Assembly: GCA_914767715.1 (NCBI GenBank) | Contig: OU612068.1 | Location: 31,436,001-31,496,000 of the forward strand | Source of the DNA: Membranipora membranacea | Taxonomy: Eukaryota > Bryozoa > Gymnolaemata > Cheilostomatida > Membraniporidae | Reading direction: 5' to 3' | DNA length: 60,000 nucleotides | In this document: positions 25,963-38,306 of the stretch, in pieces | Layout of the letters: each line of letters starts with the position of its first letter | Position numbering within the stretch: position 1 is the stretch's first letter | Position numbers and translations under genes: made by a program | The notes under the pieces: model-generated | What the model was told of the DNA's origin: nothing | Databases searched by the model: none | The model's input: only the letters and a program-made list of their open reading frames with translations

Positions 25963-27044
25963 GCAGACAAACACCAGAGCTATCTATACCAGGGCTAATC
26001 CCTGAAACATAATGACACACAAACGACTAAACACAAACAATTTACTTACGATCTTGCACAACATTATATCAACATAGATATTTCTAAGCAAACAGATCAT
26101 TACAAATTAATACGAATGTACATTTACTTGCTATCGAGTCCTCAGCGAACCGGATGTATCAATGTTTCATACACATTTTGTTATCTTTGCCTACCAATGA
26201 ACTTCCTGAGGGAGAGGGAGAGAGAGTTTATTGAGCCTATCATATTTCTGCTCAACATAATTCGTTTTATTAATAAATTTCTCTATTTTTCTTACTTGAT
26301 TATCGTCTGTAATTATCACACATGGCAGTCTGTATGCAATTGGTTCTCACTTGACCAGTTGAACTTGAATTATGTATAGATTGATCATTGATAACGCTTT
26401 GATCAGGCTTATGACAGTTCTTCGCAGTTACAAATGGGTATAGTTCGTACTTTGCTCCAGGCAGTTTGTAAACTCACAGATAGCTATAACGAAAGGTGGG
26501 AGCTATATGCACCTACTTTTAGTGTAGACAACTTTAAAATCTTAATTTCTGATTAATAATAAACCGATTGCTATGATTGGCTCAAACACAAAATCGACTG
26601 ATTTGATTGGACCAACTGCAATCAGTGATCAAGCTTTGACCATTTATAACTTGTTTCCTGTGAAACTTGAAGGATTCTCAAAGATTAGTTAATTTTCATA
26701 AAATGATCGTCCATCAATGAACTAAACTAGAGGTTCAGTTCATTGAGTCCATTATGATCTCATTGTCATAATTCATATGATAAAAGAGATTGACAGCTAT
26801 TATATGTCTGAGTTCAATAACAGGAAGTTGTTCATATAGCAAATAATTAATTTATGAACTGATTAATTAATGTATGAGCATGTTTTGACAACTTACCTTT
26901 GAAGACTTCGTACACTCAGGAACTAAAAGTTAAAGGAGTGCCTCATGATTAACAGTGTGTTTAATGGTTAACGGGGGTTACAGCTGTATGCTGTTTAGTG
27001 TTGTCAGTCATCACTTTATTTCCAGCTAGATGCTGTCTTTGGAT
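25963..27044. other. 3' flank of astacin and intergenic sequence
   Basis: Apart from the possible polyadenylation signal no feature is evident. A short GA-rich run lies at 26211-26225. Confidence 0.4.
26272..26277 (+). promoter_or_regulatory. Possible polyadenylation signal of the astacin gene
   Basis: AATAAA about 310 bp past the stop codon. Position is plausible; there is no transcript evidence. Confidence 0.35.
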
Positions 27045-27815
27045 TTAACTTGTGGTACCCTTGGTGTCCCTGATTGTCCTCGGAAGGAAACTTCTGTAGT
27101 AGACTTTTGTAGATGCATATACAGAGTTGAGTTTGCCTCTGGTGGCAGATCTTGTTTTCATTGTCATGTTCTGTTTGTCGTTTGATACTTCATCATATGC
27201 GAGAGCTAGTGAGCTGTGTTGCTCCTCTTCTTGAAGGATCTTCATCAGAAAGGTTAGCCTGTGATTTCTTCTCCTGTTCTGTAGTGTTTGGAGGCCAAGC
27301 TCAGAGCTGGCCTCGGTAACGCTTTCTCTTCCTTTTAGGCAGCTGATAAATCTGACAGCTCGATGTTGAATCATTTCTATTGATTCAGTGTCCTTGTTGA
27401 GCATTGGGTCCCAGACTGTATCAGCGTATTCGAGTATTGGGCGACATAGGCTGGTATATGCCAGTAGGCGGCTCTTCTTGGGTGCATTGTATAGTATGTG
27501 TTTGATGGATCCAAGAGCTCTTGAGGCGCTGTTTCTCTTTAGTTTTATGTGCTGATCAAACTTTAGGTCAGACTGCATTATCACCCCCAAATACTTTGTG
27601 GAACTGTTCCATGCCATGCATGTGTCGCCCAGTTTGTACTGTGGCTTGAACTCTTGGTCTCCGAAGGCTATCATGTGGCATTTACTTAGAAGATATAGAA
27701 AACAAGCTAGTGACTCCATTAAGGTAGTGGATTTTGCTTCTGCTCTTTCCATTGGTTGGGTGAGATTGAGTGAGTTCTTTACTTCAGCTACCAGTGTGGT
27801 CCCTCCCCCCCCCAT
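27045..27815 (-). pseudogene. LINE reverse transcriptase C-terminal fragment (5'-truncated)
   Basis: About 220 codons match the tail of LINE ORF2 (CR1/Jockey-type): KCHMIAFG, STKYLGVIMQSDLKFDQHI, then YTSLCRPILEYADTVWDP, then IEMIQHRAVRFI, then LGLQTLQNRRRNHRLTFLMK. This is the thumb region and beyond; the YxDD palm and the endonuclease are absent. Similarity starts at about 27700, and codons upstream of it look non-coding. It is a classic 5'-truncated insertion. Its relation to the endonuclease fragment at 8677 is unknown. Confidence 0.88.
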
Positions 27816-28628
27816 TATGTATCGTCTTATTGTAATAGATCAGATTTAGATTGGATTTAGAAGTTTGTAGTTGGGATTTAGAACTATTTACTGATTTAGG
27901 CTTGCAGCCTGCCTTGTTATCAATGTCTAACATATCTTCAGCTCTTTGTGACAATTGCCTCCACATGTACAATCTTTATTACCACATTTGTGCGCTCGGT
28001 CTCTACGGTGACTTCATTCCTCATATACCAGAAGAACGGTGACACCAGCGAGAATAAAATCGTTGCTTTCATTCTCCCTAGTGTCACATTGGTTACATCT
28101 AAAGTTCAAGTAGTTTGGTCAACTTAAGATAAATGTCGTTAGATATTGAGTGTGAAATTTAATTATGATGTATGATCATTCGCATCCTATTGGATTGGAT
28201 TTTGGCTGTCATGGTGGCTTGGATTGCTATGTAATCAAAACACAATACAATAACAATAGGATCCGAACAAATTCGGTTTGTGAATGGGCATGACCAATGC
28301 CTACAAAATTGAATAGCTTAATTGTTTCCATGCTGCGAATGAAGGGCTAAAATCGGTTAATGCGCTTTCATACGGAGCATAGAAACATAGTGATTATGGG
28401 CTCCCTTAATAAATGCTAATACTGCTACTGCTGTGATGTTAGTAGATCAGAGGTTCCAGCTTTTTATTGGGAAACACTCAATACTGGCTCTGACCACCAT
28501 CAAAATGGTTTCCCGAAGTCTTTTACAGGGTATATCTGATTCAAATTCTACAGGTATTTACTATTGTCACTGACACTGCTGCTGTCTGCACCTGCATCGT
28601 TTTGGCAAAAGATTTTTCTGTCCATACT
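27816..28628. other. Intergenic; upstream of FBXO7
   Basis: A run of C (27800-27809) lies just before this stretch. No exon is supported. The FBXO7 promoter should lie here; no clear TATA box was identified. Confidence 0.4.
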
Positions 28629-31600
28629 ATGAAGATCAGAGTGAAGGAGGCTGTTAGTAAGAGGAGAGTGGTGATTGAGCTGGATGATAACAGCTGCACC
28701 ATCAGCTCATTTATCTCTGCTGTCGTCAACAGACTGAATGTACCAAGGTAAGTTAATGTAGATCTGTGGCAGCTTATGTATATAGAATAATCATAGAATT
28801 CAAAATACTTGTGGCGTACAAAAGTATGCAGATAATGATGATCAATGATCCTGCGGAGCACCTTATCAGAAGTAATCGTTCCGTAGTAATATGATGACAG
28901 TTTGATCACATGTCTTTTCATAAGGGAAAAAGTTCAACTTAGTCTCAATCACGGGAAGACATTCATAGAGGCATGCGATGCCTCATCACTCAGTGATTTA
29001 GGGATTGTCAGTGGAGACCTGATCACATGTGTTTTGTCTGCTGAGGACAAAATGGATAATCAATTACCACCAGCCCAGCCTTGCTTAAATCAGAACCCAC
29101 CAGAACCAGCAGCATCACCACGTACTTCAGATGAGTCAAGCATTGTCCCGGCGCCACAAACCCAGGTGAGTCCGAACAGTCAGTATTTTGTTCTCCTACA
29201 ATGAGGTGAGTCTGTCTGGGTTGTTGTTAGTGGCATTCAACTAACAACTTGTAGATGGACTGATTGTTTGTTTGTGGAATGCCATCACCAGAGGTTGAGC
29301 ACTTTAACTTGGTTGTGAGTTATGACCATGGGATGAAAATCGGTTGATTGATGTAAAATTGTAGCAGCACCAGGGCTGTGCGCTTACTTACATGCAAGGA
29401 TTTATTTCCTTATCTATATAATTTTGCTTTCATGTTGAGTAAAAAAATGAGTAAATGCTCATCTTTGTTTTACTTGTGTGTAGATTACTTGTGTGTAGAT
29501 TACTTGTGTGTAGATTACTTGTGTGTAGATTACTTGTGTGTAGATTACTTGAACAGGCAAAGAGCGGATCGTGTGCCTTGGTTTGCCCCTATTTTTCCTG
29601 TGATATTATTACAAAATTTGCACTTGTAGATGGATACTAAGGTCTTAAATGAAAAATCTGCAACACGTGAAGAAATGCAAGCAATCAACAAGTATCTAAA
29701 CAGCCCAGCACTGATTAGGGAATCAACAGCACATAACCTGCCCGACTCATTCTGTGTTCTAATGAGGGATAACAAGCCGGAGAGCACAGCTGATCTCCTG
29801 ATATTAGCCTGTCATCAGCTCATGCTGGAGAGTGGATTCATCTGTCTGTCTCAGGGTGAGGTGAGTAGAGGGTGTTTACCTCAAATGTAGAATGTTGAAG
29901 GATTTGCATGTGACCTAATCCACTGTAGTATCATCTATTACATCTCTCTACTCAAAATCTAACCAACCATATCTAATTGTTCCTCACGCCGTTGGCTGGA
30001 TTTACCCTACATGATTTTCCTGCCTCCAAAACTAATTGACAAAGGAATTTTCTGTACATCAGATATCTAAGCAGCTGTTTTATATTATAATAGGGTACAG
30101 TGCTGGGATCCTCAAAAGCAACTAAGTCAGAGGCCAGACAGGTAAAATATTCACATTTCCTCGATCGCGAGCAGAGATCCGATGGCCGACAGGGATCCGT
30201 ACAGAATTGCACTGTTGCTTTCGTCGTACTTGGAAACAATCTCATAGTTCATGGTAGGTCTGTCCGATTAGAATATTTTTCGTAGAACACAAATACTCCT
30301 GGTGATCATGCAAAATGACTTGATGATTAAGTAATCTGATGTGCATGAAAATAGAGTCGAAACATTGAGTCATCTTTGTTTACATTCTATTTTGTCAAAT
30401 ATGGTAATTGTACAGAATCTGTTTTGCAGGTATTTTACCTGATGCTAAGAACAATCCTTGCATCACAATGAACATTAAACATCACATCGCTGGCTCCCCA
30501 GGTTGGTCTAAAAAAAATGTATGTTCTATAACTTATTCATATGGTACTAATACGTTAGAAGAAAATAACAGTGATTATTGCTGGATCAAGTTTGATCCAA
30601 TTTGCCAGCATTGTTGTAAATTGGATCAAACTTGATCACGGAAATATCTAATCCTCACACAGGTATTTGGGTACAACAGACGTTGTACGATAGTTGCACC
30701 TCCAAAAACTGTGTGTAGAGTTTTGGTTGGATATTTGTATTTATATCTTTTGGTGCTTGCTAGCATGATAATATTAAAATTTGACGATTTATTTTTGTGA
30801 ATTAATCGATAACTCACTATATTTTTGCTGTTATTGTAATGTAGTGAGCTAGTTTTTTCTGCCGTCTTTTTCTCAATTAGCTAAAATATTGTTGCCATTG
30901 GGATGTTTCAGTAAACGCATACCATATGACATAAAATGAATTTTATGTTTAGGTGATATGAGAATACTCAAACCTCCAAGCCTATCAAGAAAGTTTAAAG
31001 ATGGATTTATATTGCAGCTGACGCTAAACCTAAAAGAAGGTAAGTGGGTTTAGGATGTGATTTTGACCATAGTAAGGATTTGTAAGGATTATTTTCAAAA
31101 CGCGAGGTTATTGAAATAATTTGCTATCTTGCTATGGATGTTGAGGCATCCGAAAGACAAGACTTGAATATGTTTAGCATATGGCATAAATATAATTAAA
31201 AAAAACGCAGGATTAATAGCTATGTGAGCTGGGAACATCAGTATAACAATCTTGTTTACTTAATCATACTGTTATCTTAAGGAAATCATCAAGTACATTT
31301 AACAGTAGCCTGTCTTAACAAGCTTTGTTCGATTGCAAGATAAGACAATACTTAATCTATGCTGCTTGACATCAAGCAGTGCAAGAGTTGACACGCTTTG
31401 TTTCCCCCCCAAACCCACCGAGCAAAGCTTGTTAAGACAAGCTAATTTAAAAGGAGGCTCATTTATGGCTAATCTATGAAATAAACAAGGATAGAAATGT
31501 TACTTACATCCACCCATATTTTGATTGTAGCAAATAGCGAGTTTGCTTGAAGAGTCTGGTTCAGTCCCATGTTTTTTTTTATTGTAGTTCTAGGTATAGA

Positions 31601-34278
31601 CTCTCTCCCTCCTATCTTAGATCTTCCATATGAAGTTACAGTAAGTATATGATCACAGTGTACCTTACAGTTCACTGTTCAAGCTTTCTGAATGTACAAA
31701 ATAACAACAATATCTTCTTGTGACATCTTGGGTGCTTGGTGTGTTCACAGTGGAAGATGATAGATATTGAAAAGTGCTTCTCAGAGGTGATACAAGTTCT
31801 CATGATACACATTGAGAGTGGTCTGATTCATGATGAACAAACCAGTTGATATAAATCCTAAGATAAACTAACATTGCGGACTATTATTTTTTCCTATCAT
31901 CTGATATAGGTTCTTGATTTTTTAACATCTTCAAATTTTCCAATATTGATCGCTGATTCCCTCTTCTTTTTATTAGTTTGTCAGTCCTATGTTCTTGGCA
32001 TCCATCAATAATAATATTGGGCCTATGATTGATGCTAGGTTGTTTGGAATGTGATTGCAGCTGATGATTCTGAAGGCGTTGGATTTTAAATCAGTTTTAA
32101 GGTTTAGAAGCACTTGTAAGACTGTGAATGATATGTGTGTGGAGAATGAGATCTGGAGAAGACTGTTCTTGAAAGATTTTACAAGTAAGTTTTTCCACCA
32201 ACCAGGACAGCAAGAGGTGGTTGTCCGTTGTTTGGGATGATTATGTTCCAACACCTGAGCCAAGTGTCTTGCAGTTATTATCCATGAGGTTTAAAATAGG
32301 TGAAGCAAATCATTTTTGTTTTTTCTATGTTATTTTATAAGCAATATTAGGTGATGAAATTAGTCCGTCCTCCCTGAGTCCACCAGGGAGAGTCAAGTAG
32401 AGTCAAGAAATGAGAGTTATCTTCTCTTTATGTATGGGAAGACAAATCTATCCAATTAAAGCACATTGTTGTGTCAGGTTGGAGGTTGTGTTTACCCTTT
32501 AGATTAGATAATATTGCATGTATTGGTAATCTTTGTCATGGAAAAGTCACAATAGTGCAGTGCAAGCTCTGCTAACATTCATGGAATCTCTATTTAAAAT
32601 CGGAATACTAATAGGCATAAACCTGTTTAAAAATATCTCTGTTCTAGTCCTTGACATGCGAAAATATGACCTGATTGTTTGAACCAAGACATAAAAATAT
32701 AGAGCATCTGATACTTTTGAAAGTGGATAAATTTTTTTTTAAACTTGTAATTCAGATATCAAATATCATAGAATGTAGTGTAGCTTTTCGTAATCTTAGA
32801 CTGAACAGTATGATTGCAAACACACTGTCAGTACAACTACTTTATAACCACTCTAGATACTGGAAACTAAGACCATATGCATATGGTAGACTACTTAGTG
32901 GCGCTTACTTAAAGTGAAAGACAACCACAAAAGTTATATTTTGATATTTGATGGGTAATGATGTACTCCTTCTAAATTTGGATGTTATAAATAAATGTTA
33001 AATTTGAAAATTTTAATTATCTCAATTACTAACTCTCTTCCACCATTTTGTTTCAGTAACACCAATACCCGTACTCTCCAAACGATATATTATTGGAAAA
33101 AAGTGATGTAGAAAGTAATTTTTTTCTAGAATCGAAGCAGTTATCTTTTGTTGTGTCAATCTGAATATATAAACATTCATCTCAGTTACAAAATCATCTA
33201 CAAAAACAAAAGTATTGCTTTCAATAACACAATTAAGCGTTTTCTTCGAGATTATAATAGCTTCTCAACTTAATTCAGTTTATTGCAGCCATGGGGTGGA
33301 GGGGCTACTGACTGCCCTGTGGTGCAGATCCAAAGCTTATACCTAGGATTTGTATTGTTGAGTATGTTGCCTACTGGTGAAAGTTAATTGCATCTTGATA
33401 CGTATTTAGTGGTGCCAGTGATGTCTTCTACTTTAATTGTTTCATCAGCATGAATATATTTGGGATTAGAACTCAATTACATCACAAATTCTGCATCCTT
33501 TATATGGATTTGCAAAAGGGTTGCCTGGCCCTTTGAATTCAATTTCTGTTATTTACAATAGTATATTTTTAATCCTGGAAAAGGTGACATTGGTGTGTAT
33601 TGTGTAATCTTCATAAAAAATAAGTTTGTAGTTTTATATTCGACACTGGTCGTGGTGGTTCTGATGCCAGTAAGTTCTTGTGTGCAGTAACGCTATAATA
33701 CAAATTACTTTGCAGGCTGGGGAGAATCAGATCGTAGAAATATAAACTGGTATGAAGAATATAAAAACAGGACGATGATAATCAGGAGGCAGAGGCAGCA
33801 TGAGTCCAGGATGAGGTCATACTATAACAGGCAGCCTCCAGCGTATCCTATGATTCCCAGAGGAGACCCATTCTGTATGTATAACTCTCAGGAAACACTC
33901 TTCTACTCCTTGTTGCCTTTCTGAGCTTTTAAATTGAACAATGAATGTTGTGGATATTCCGTTCTCGGGCTGTTAAAGTGTTTTTCCTTACAAGCACTTC
34001 ACCCGACACCTCTTTATTTGTTTGAAGTGTGGTCGGATGAGAGATATGGTACTTATGGAGGAGAGTTAGAAGATTTAAATCCACCATTCGAACTTCAGAG
34101 ACATTTACCCCGCAGGCCCAACCCTGCTGCAGATCTAGACCCATCTTTGGGAGAACAATTTGGTACAAGTGCTATAGATAGACTACAGGGTATAGGAGCT
34201 CATAGTGGTAATAATCTGCTTTCACATAACTCTGTCAGGAGTCCCAGGCAGCAACTACCTCGCGCTAGGTTTCTTTAA
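28629..34278 (+). CDS. FBXO7: F-box only protein 7 orthologue (complete)
   Basis: Substrate-recognition subunit of an SCF ubiquitin ligase; FBXO7 proteins also bind the proteasome regulator PI31 through an FP domain. Ten exons: 28629-28747, 28925-29165, 29630-29860, 30094-30253, 30430-30501, 30953-31039, 31588-31640, 32061-32184, 33716-33874 and 34028-34278, all in phase, giving about 498 aa (human is 522). Residues 1-85 form a ubiquitin-like domain (MKIRVKEAVSKRRVVIELDD, then VSGDLITCVL). An acidic, Pro-rich linker follows. Residues about 130-300 match the FP domain (LACHQLMLESGF, LSRKFKDGF). The F-box is at about 308-362 (SLPPILDLPYEVTLMIL, then VLRFRSTCKTVN, then IWRRLFLKDF). The C-terminus is Arg/Pro-rich. 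The boundary of exon 5 is the least certain (GTTGGT at 30502 chosen over GTATGT at 30519, because only the former keeps frame). Confidence 0.93.
29471..29551. repeat. 15-bp minisatellite, five perfect copies, in FBXO7 intron 2
   Basis: Unit TACTTGTGTGTAGAT repeated five times plus the first six bases of a sixth. Length is a multiple of three, so an accidental open frame runs through it; it is intronic. Confidence 0.95.
30584..30637. repeat. Perfect 20-bp inverted repeat, 14-bp spacer, in an FBXO7 intron
   Basis: Left arm GATCAAGTTTGATCCAATTT (30584-30603), spacer 30604-30617, right arm its exact reverse complement (30618-30637). Each arm itself begins with a GATCAAGTTTGATC near-palindrome. 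Confidence 0.95.
31308..31442. mobile_element. MITE of 135 bp with TA target duplication (Tc1/mariner-like), in an FBXO7 intron
   Basis: Inverted termini of about 24 bp with two mismatches share the core TGTCTTAACAAGCTTTG. A TA dinucleotide flanks both ends (31306-31307 and 31443-31444), as for Tc1/mariner insertions. The interior has a second hairpin (CTGCTTGA/TCAAGCAG). No coding capacity. Confidence 0.75.
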
Positions 34279-34422
34279 ACACCTCTATAAGACAAATCAG
34301 GCCATGTGAAAAATGAATACAAGAGGAAAATGATGTTTTTAAAGTGCAACCTTTAAACTGCTGCTTCATAAAAATTATTTTGTCTACATTTGTCTACCTT
34401 GTGTCATGCTATGCCATGATCA

Positions 34423-34428
34423 AATAAA
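34423..34428 (+). promoter_or_regulatory. Polyadenylation signal of FBXO7
   Basis: AATAAA 145 bp past the FBXO7 stop codon. Confidence 0.55.
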
Positions 34429-34490
34429 TTTATCTTGGTGATTGGTCTGATTTCTAATCTTCAGACTGTCAAATTGAGATGTAAGGCATA

Positions 34491-34550
34491 TTTGTGTATA
34501 CCCATCAATCTTTTCTTTTCTTTGTGTATACCCATCAATCTTTTCTTTTC
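34491..34550. repeat. 30-bp perfect tandem duplication
   Basis: Two identical 30-bp copies beginning TTTGTGTATACCCATCAATC lie head to tail downstream of FBXO7. Confidence 0.95.
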
Positions 34551-35159
34551 TTATGTCTTCGAGTATATCTGAAACGTGTGATGTCATACATCCCACTTAT
34601 TAAATATAATAGTAAGTATTTATATGATATGGTCATTTCTCCATGTGCGCACACAACATTTGTAAAAGAACAGAAATTTGTAGTGCCCCTTTAAGCATTG
34701 AACTTCAGTTGCTGGCTGACAAATTTGAGGTTTTAGAGACAGGCATTTTGATGACCAATCAACTCAGGTAACCTGACATGAGAATGGGAATTGATGCTTG
34801 TAAATGTTTTTATTTGCACAATTTTGTGCAAGATTATATTTTCCCATTCCGATAAATATCAAATAGCAGCTTAATTAGTGTCATACAATGGAATCTTTTG
34901 TCAGCAGTGTTGGTACACCCATATTAACATGATGAATTGTCAGAATCTGCAAATAGCCGCAGGAACATGGAGTACTAAATTGTTAAATTTTATTCGAACC
35001 AGCTTGTTTGTGGCATTTAAGTAAAGATCATTCGCTGAGTATATTTTTACGTGACTGCTATGTCAGTTGACCTGAGATGTACTGAAAGGATAAGGATTGG
35101 AGGTTTCGAGCTGTAAGTGTCTTCGAAACTTGAAGCAGCTTTCAGTGACCTTCAAGAGA

Positions 35160-36518
35160 ATGTGTAATCTTGCTTCCTCATGGCAGGTTAGTTGGATATT
35201 TGAAAATTTCTTTCTAACTTGACCTATTCCATAAAACAGGACTGGCTCTTATAAACAGATTTATATAAATAAAGATGTCAATCTATATTCATTTGATAGG
35301 CTCGGATGATTAAATTAATATTATAGAGAAATAAAAAAGAACAGGCGTAATGTTTTTTTATTTCAAAATTGTAGATTCGGCCAAGCTTTAGTGAGCTGGA
35401 AAAACCAACAGAAACAAAAAACAAACTGCAGCAACCACTCTGCAACATAAAAGTAGCTTCCTACAGGAGAGAGGTCAGTACCATAGTCATCGCTATAGTA
35501 TTGGTATTTATGTTATTAAGTCATATGTGACAAGTTGGTGGTGGGTCGCCCTCTCAACACTGGGGTTGGGCGACTCTCCGCTGCCGAAGCATTTTGCCAC
35601 AGGAGCATAACAATTTAAAGAGTATTATTTTGTAAAAAATACTTCAAACTGGTTAAATTTGGTTTAAAACCAGACCTCATGAGCGTGGGCCGAGCAAACA
35701 GCTATACTATTTTGATTTCATTGGCAGTTAATACAAGGAAAACATATCTCTAAGCTCTAAGCTCATAGGTGCAAATGCGGGGTAGTTATATTATCTTAAA
35801 TAACTGGTGTTACCCAACCAAACAGGGGTACTTGTCATGTATGCATTAAGCCTAATCGAGAATCCATCCAAATACTGTACCGTCTAAAAAATAAAATATA
35901 CTTACAGAGAATTTGCAATTCACTGTGGTCTACAATATACTTCATGGATGTATGAGAACTATTGATAATGTTGATGTCAGTTTGATGTCAGTAGTATTTC
36001 ATCATCAAAAAGTTCACAATCCACACAGTGGTTGATAGAATGCCCCAAGCAATGCACAGTGACATATAACTATTAAACAAACCATGAGCGAACTGTTCAA
36101 AAAATAAAACACATCTTTTTCCGCCATCTTTATTTAGATGCTAAGCAGACTCAATGAACTAACCATAAGTGAGAGGGTCATGGTGAGACAACTCAGATCG
36201 TATAGGAAACCACAGGAAGGACTCCGACTCCCCCGGATATACAGAAACATAGATGAGGCCAGCAGACCTCTTGTACCATTATGGTACAATGCTACCACTA
36301 GTAGAACAGCTTACGAGGAAAAAAATCCGAGAAAAAGAGAGATCGGTAACTCTGCTTCATCACATGTTACAGCCGAACAATTACGAGCTCAAAGTTTGCC
36401 AGCTAAATTCATAATGAGAGACAGCAACTACTCTGGGAAACATAAATCTTCTCTGCGAGTGAGGTTTAGTGAGAATGCATCTAGATATGTCATAACCACG
36501 GCTCCTGTAAATAGATAA
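35160..36518 (+). CDS. Small basic protein of unknown function, three exons
   Basis: I do not recognise this protein. Proposed exons: 35160-35186 (MCNLASSWQ), 35375-35473 (IRPSFSELEKPTETKNKL onward) and 36138-36518, all phase 0 with good splice sites (GTTAGT, TTGTAG, GTCAGT, TTTAG), giving 168 aa. The last exon is long and open with a coherent, basic, Arg/Ser-rich sequence (MLSRLNELTISERVMVRQL, then SLRVRFSENASRYVITT). There is no signal peptide or membrane segment. The first two exons are short and less certain; the third is the best supported. Confidence 0.6.
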
Positions 36519-38306
36519 TGTTCACCCATCATACCCATCCTATCCCCTGTATCACATATCATAATCTAGGAAAGTCCTTGACGGTTCTTCTCCCACATGT
36601 CTTTGTGGTTGCTCCAGCAACTGTTTAGTGATTTGAGTTAATTTCACATGTAATATTTGGTTTCCGAGGGTGGTTTTGAAGTTTTTTTATTGCCTATTTT
36701 CTAATATCCATCATGTAATAGGTTGATAATATCGAAAGTACGGCTAGGATATATAGATCTGTGGCAGCTTTATGTAAATAGAATAATCATAGAATTGAAA
36801 GTACTTTTGGCATACAACAATATGCAGAGAATGTTGATCAATGATCCTGGGGAGCATCTAATCAGTCGTAATATCTCTGTAGTATTTTGATGACAGCTTG
36901 ATCTCATGTCTTTTTATAAGGGGAAAAGTGCAACTTAGTCTCACTCACGGGAAGACATTCATAGAGGCATGCGATGCCTCATCACTAAGTGATTTAAGGA
37001 TTGTCAGTGGGGACCTGATCACGTGTTTTGTATGCTGAGAACACAATGGATAATCAGTCACCACCAACGACTGTGTATCATATCAGAGCAAATATATCCT
37101 TACATTATTTTTACAAATGCTATGCATATCTTACACCTTGACATCATACTTTGAAATTTATTGCTTTTTGCCCCCCAGCCCCGTGACAGTTTTGGATCAA
37201 GACCCTTAAATATCTATCTGCGTATCATGCAGGCTGCTTCTTCAACCTTCTCAATACTTTCCAACCTTTATTTTAACCAAATGTCTGAAATACATCTCAC
37301 AGTAGGCGTACATCGCAATGCCCGTCTCCTGGTGGTCCCCATTCCCAACTAACTGTGCTTAAACCACATCTCTGGAAAACTGAAATATTACTCGATAATA
37401 GCACATGCGCTTTAAGTGAGAACTGCTAGCATTGGGGTTTGGGTTGTACAACAACAGTTTTATTTTTTTTGAGAGTAATAATGATAATGATATAGATATA
37501 ATATAAATTATATACACAGTGTGACAGTGATAACATCAATATCCAGCCATACAAATTTAGGAACAAATGCCATCAAGGTCATCGAAGACAAAAATCCAAT
37601 GATTATGAAAAGGTAAACAGAAAGCACTATAATTTTGGGACCTTAGGACGGCTCCTCATAACAATACAGAAAGAATGATGTTATATTCTTCATTTCATCA
37701 TATAAAAAATGACCAATTACATTGTGAGACAACTCCTAATAGGAAACTAGAGGCTGCATTACCAGTGACTAGTCAAAGTTTATAAGCATGATGTAAACTG
37801 ACTAAGTTACCCATTTCATTATGAATTTCTCTGAGATCATTTCCTATGATAGTTTATTGCAGCAAATGCAGAACACAGCTATAGAACGTGAGGTTAGAAA
37901 TCGGGCATAAACAATCATTGCCTGGTACCAAGTATCTAAACTTATAATTACAGATATCAACGTTATATACCCACCTAATGACTATTCAGAGGAGTCACTT
38001 ACTGGCTAGCACATTAACTTCAAAAGTATAACTAAATAAGTAGCCATCTGTATTAAGCAATCTGTATCAAATGATTGAATTGTTACATGGTAAATTCTGC
38101 ACTTCCTGGATGGTGATGTTTCTTAGCAGTGCAGCAAACAATAATTATGCCTCATGCAATAATGTAGAATAGGTGTTGAGTGAGGTTTGGGCCTCTTCTA
38201 CAGATTTTAATGACTTGAATATCATCTTTTCCCAGAATTCTCATATCTCAGGCTGTAGGTATTGACATGAGATCACTACAACATGACGACAGAGACTTGG
38301 ATACAT
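36519..38306. other. Intergenic between the small gene and PAN2
   Basis: Contains the FBXO7 exon duplicate, and must also hold the 3' UTR of PAN2 (minus strand). Nothing else is supported. Confidence 0.4.
36752..37060 (+). pseudogene. Partial duplicate of FBXO7 intron 1/exon 2
   Basis: About 300 bp closely resemble 28761-29063, including the end of intron 1 and the beginning of exon 2. The translated piece (VQLSLTHGKTFIEACDASSL, then VSGDLITC) matches the FBXO7 ubiquitin-like domain, but one or more base deletions near 37020 shift the frame to a stop. Direct orientation, 8 kb from the parent. A dead fragment. Confidence 0.92.

Larger units (their letters stand above)
34279..35159. other. 3' flank of FBXO7 and intergenic sequence
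   Basis: Holds the likely FBXO7 polyadenylation signal and a 30-bp tandem duplication. No exon was recognised. Confidence 0.4.

Noticed and set aside
27598-27849. Plus-strand frame over the LINE fragment
   Set aside because: Shadow of the minus-strand reverse transcriptase frame.
29378-29629. Plus-strand frame with five LCVDY repeats
   Set aside because: It is the translation of the 15-bp minisatellite inside an FBXO7 intron; not a repeat protein and not a CRISPR array.
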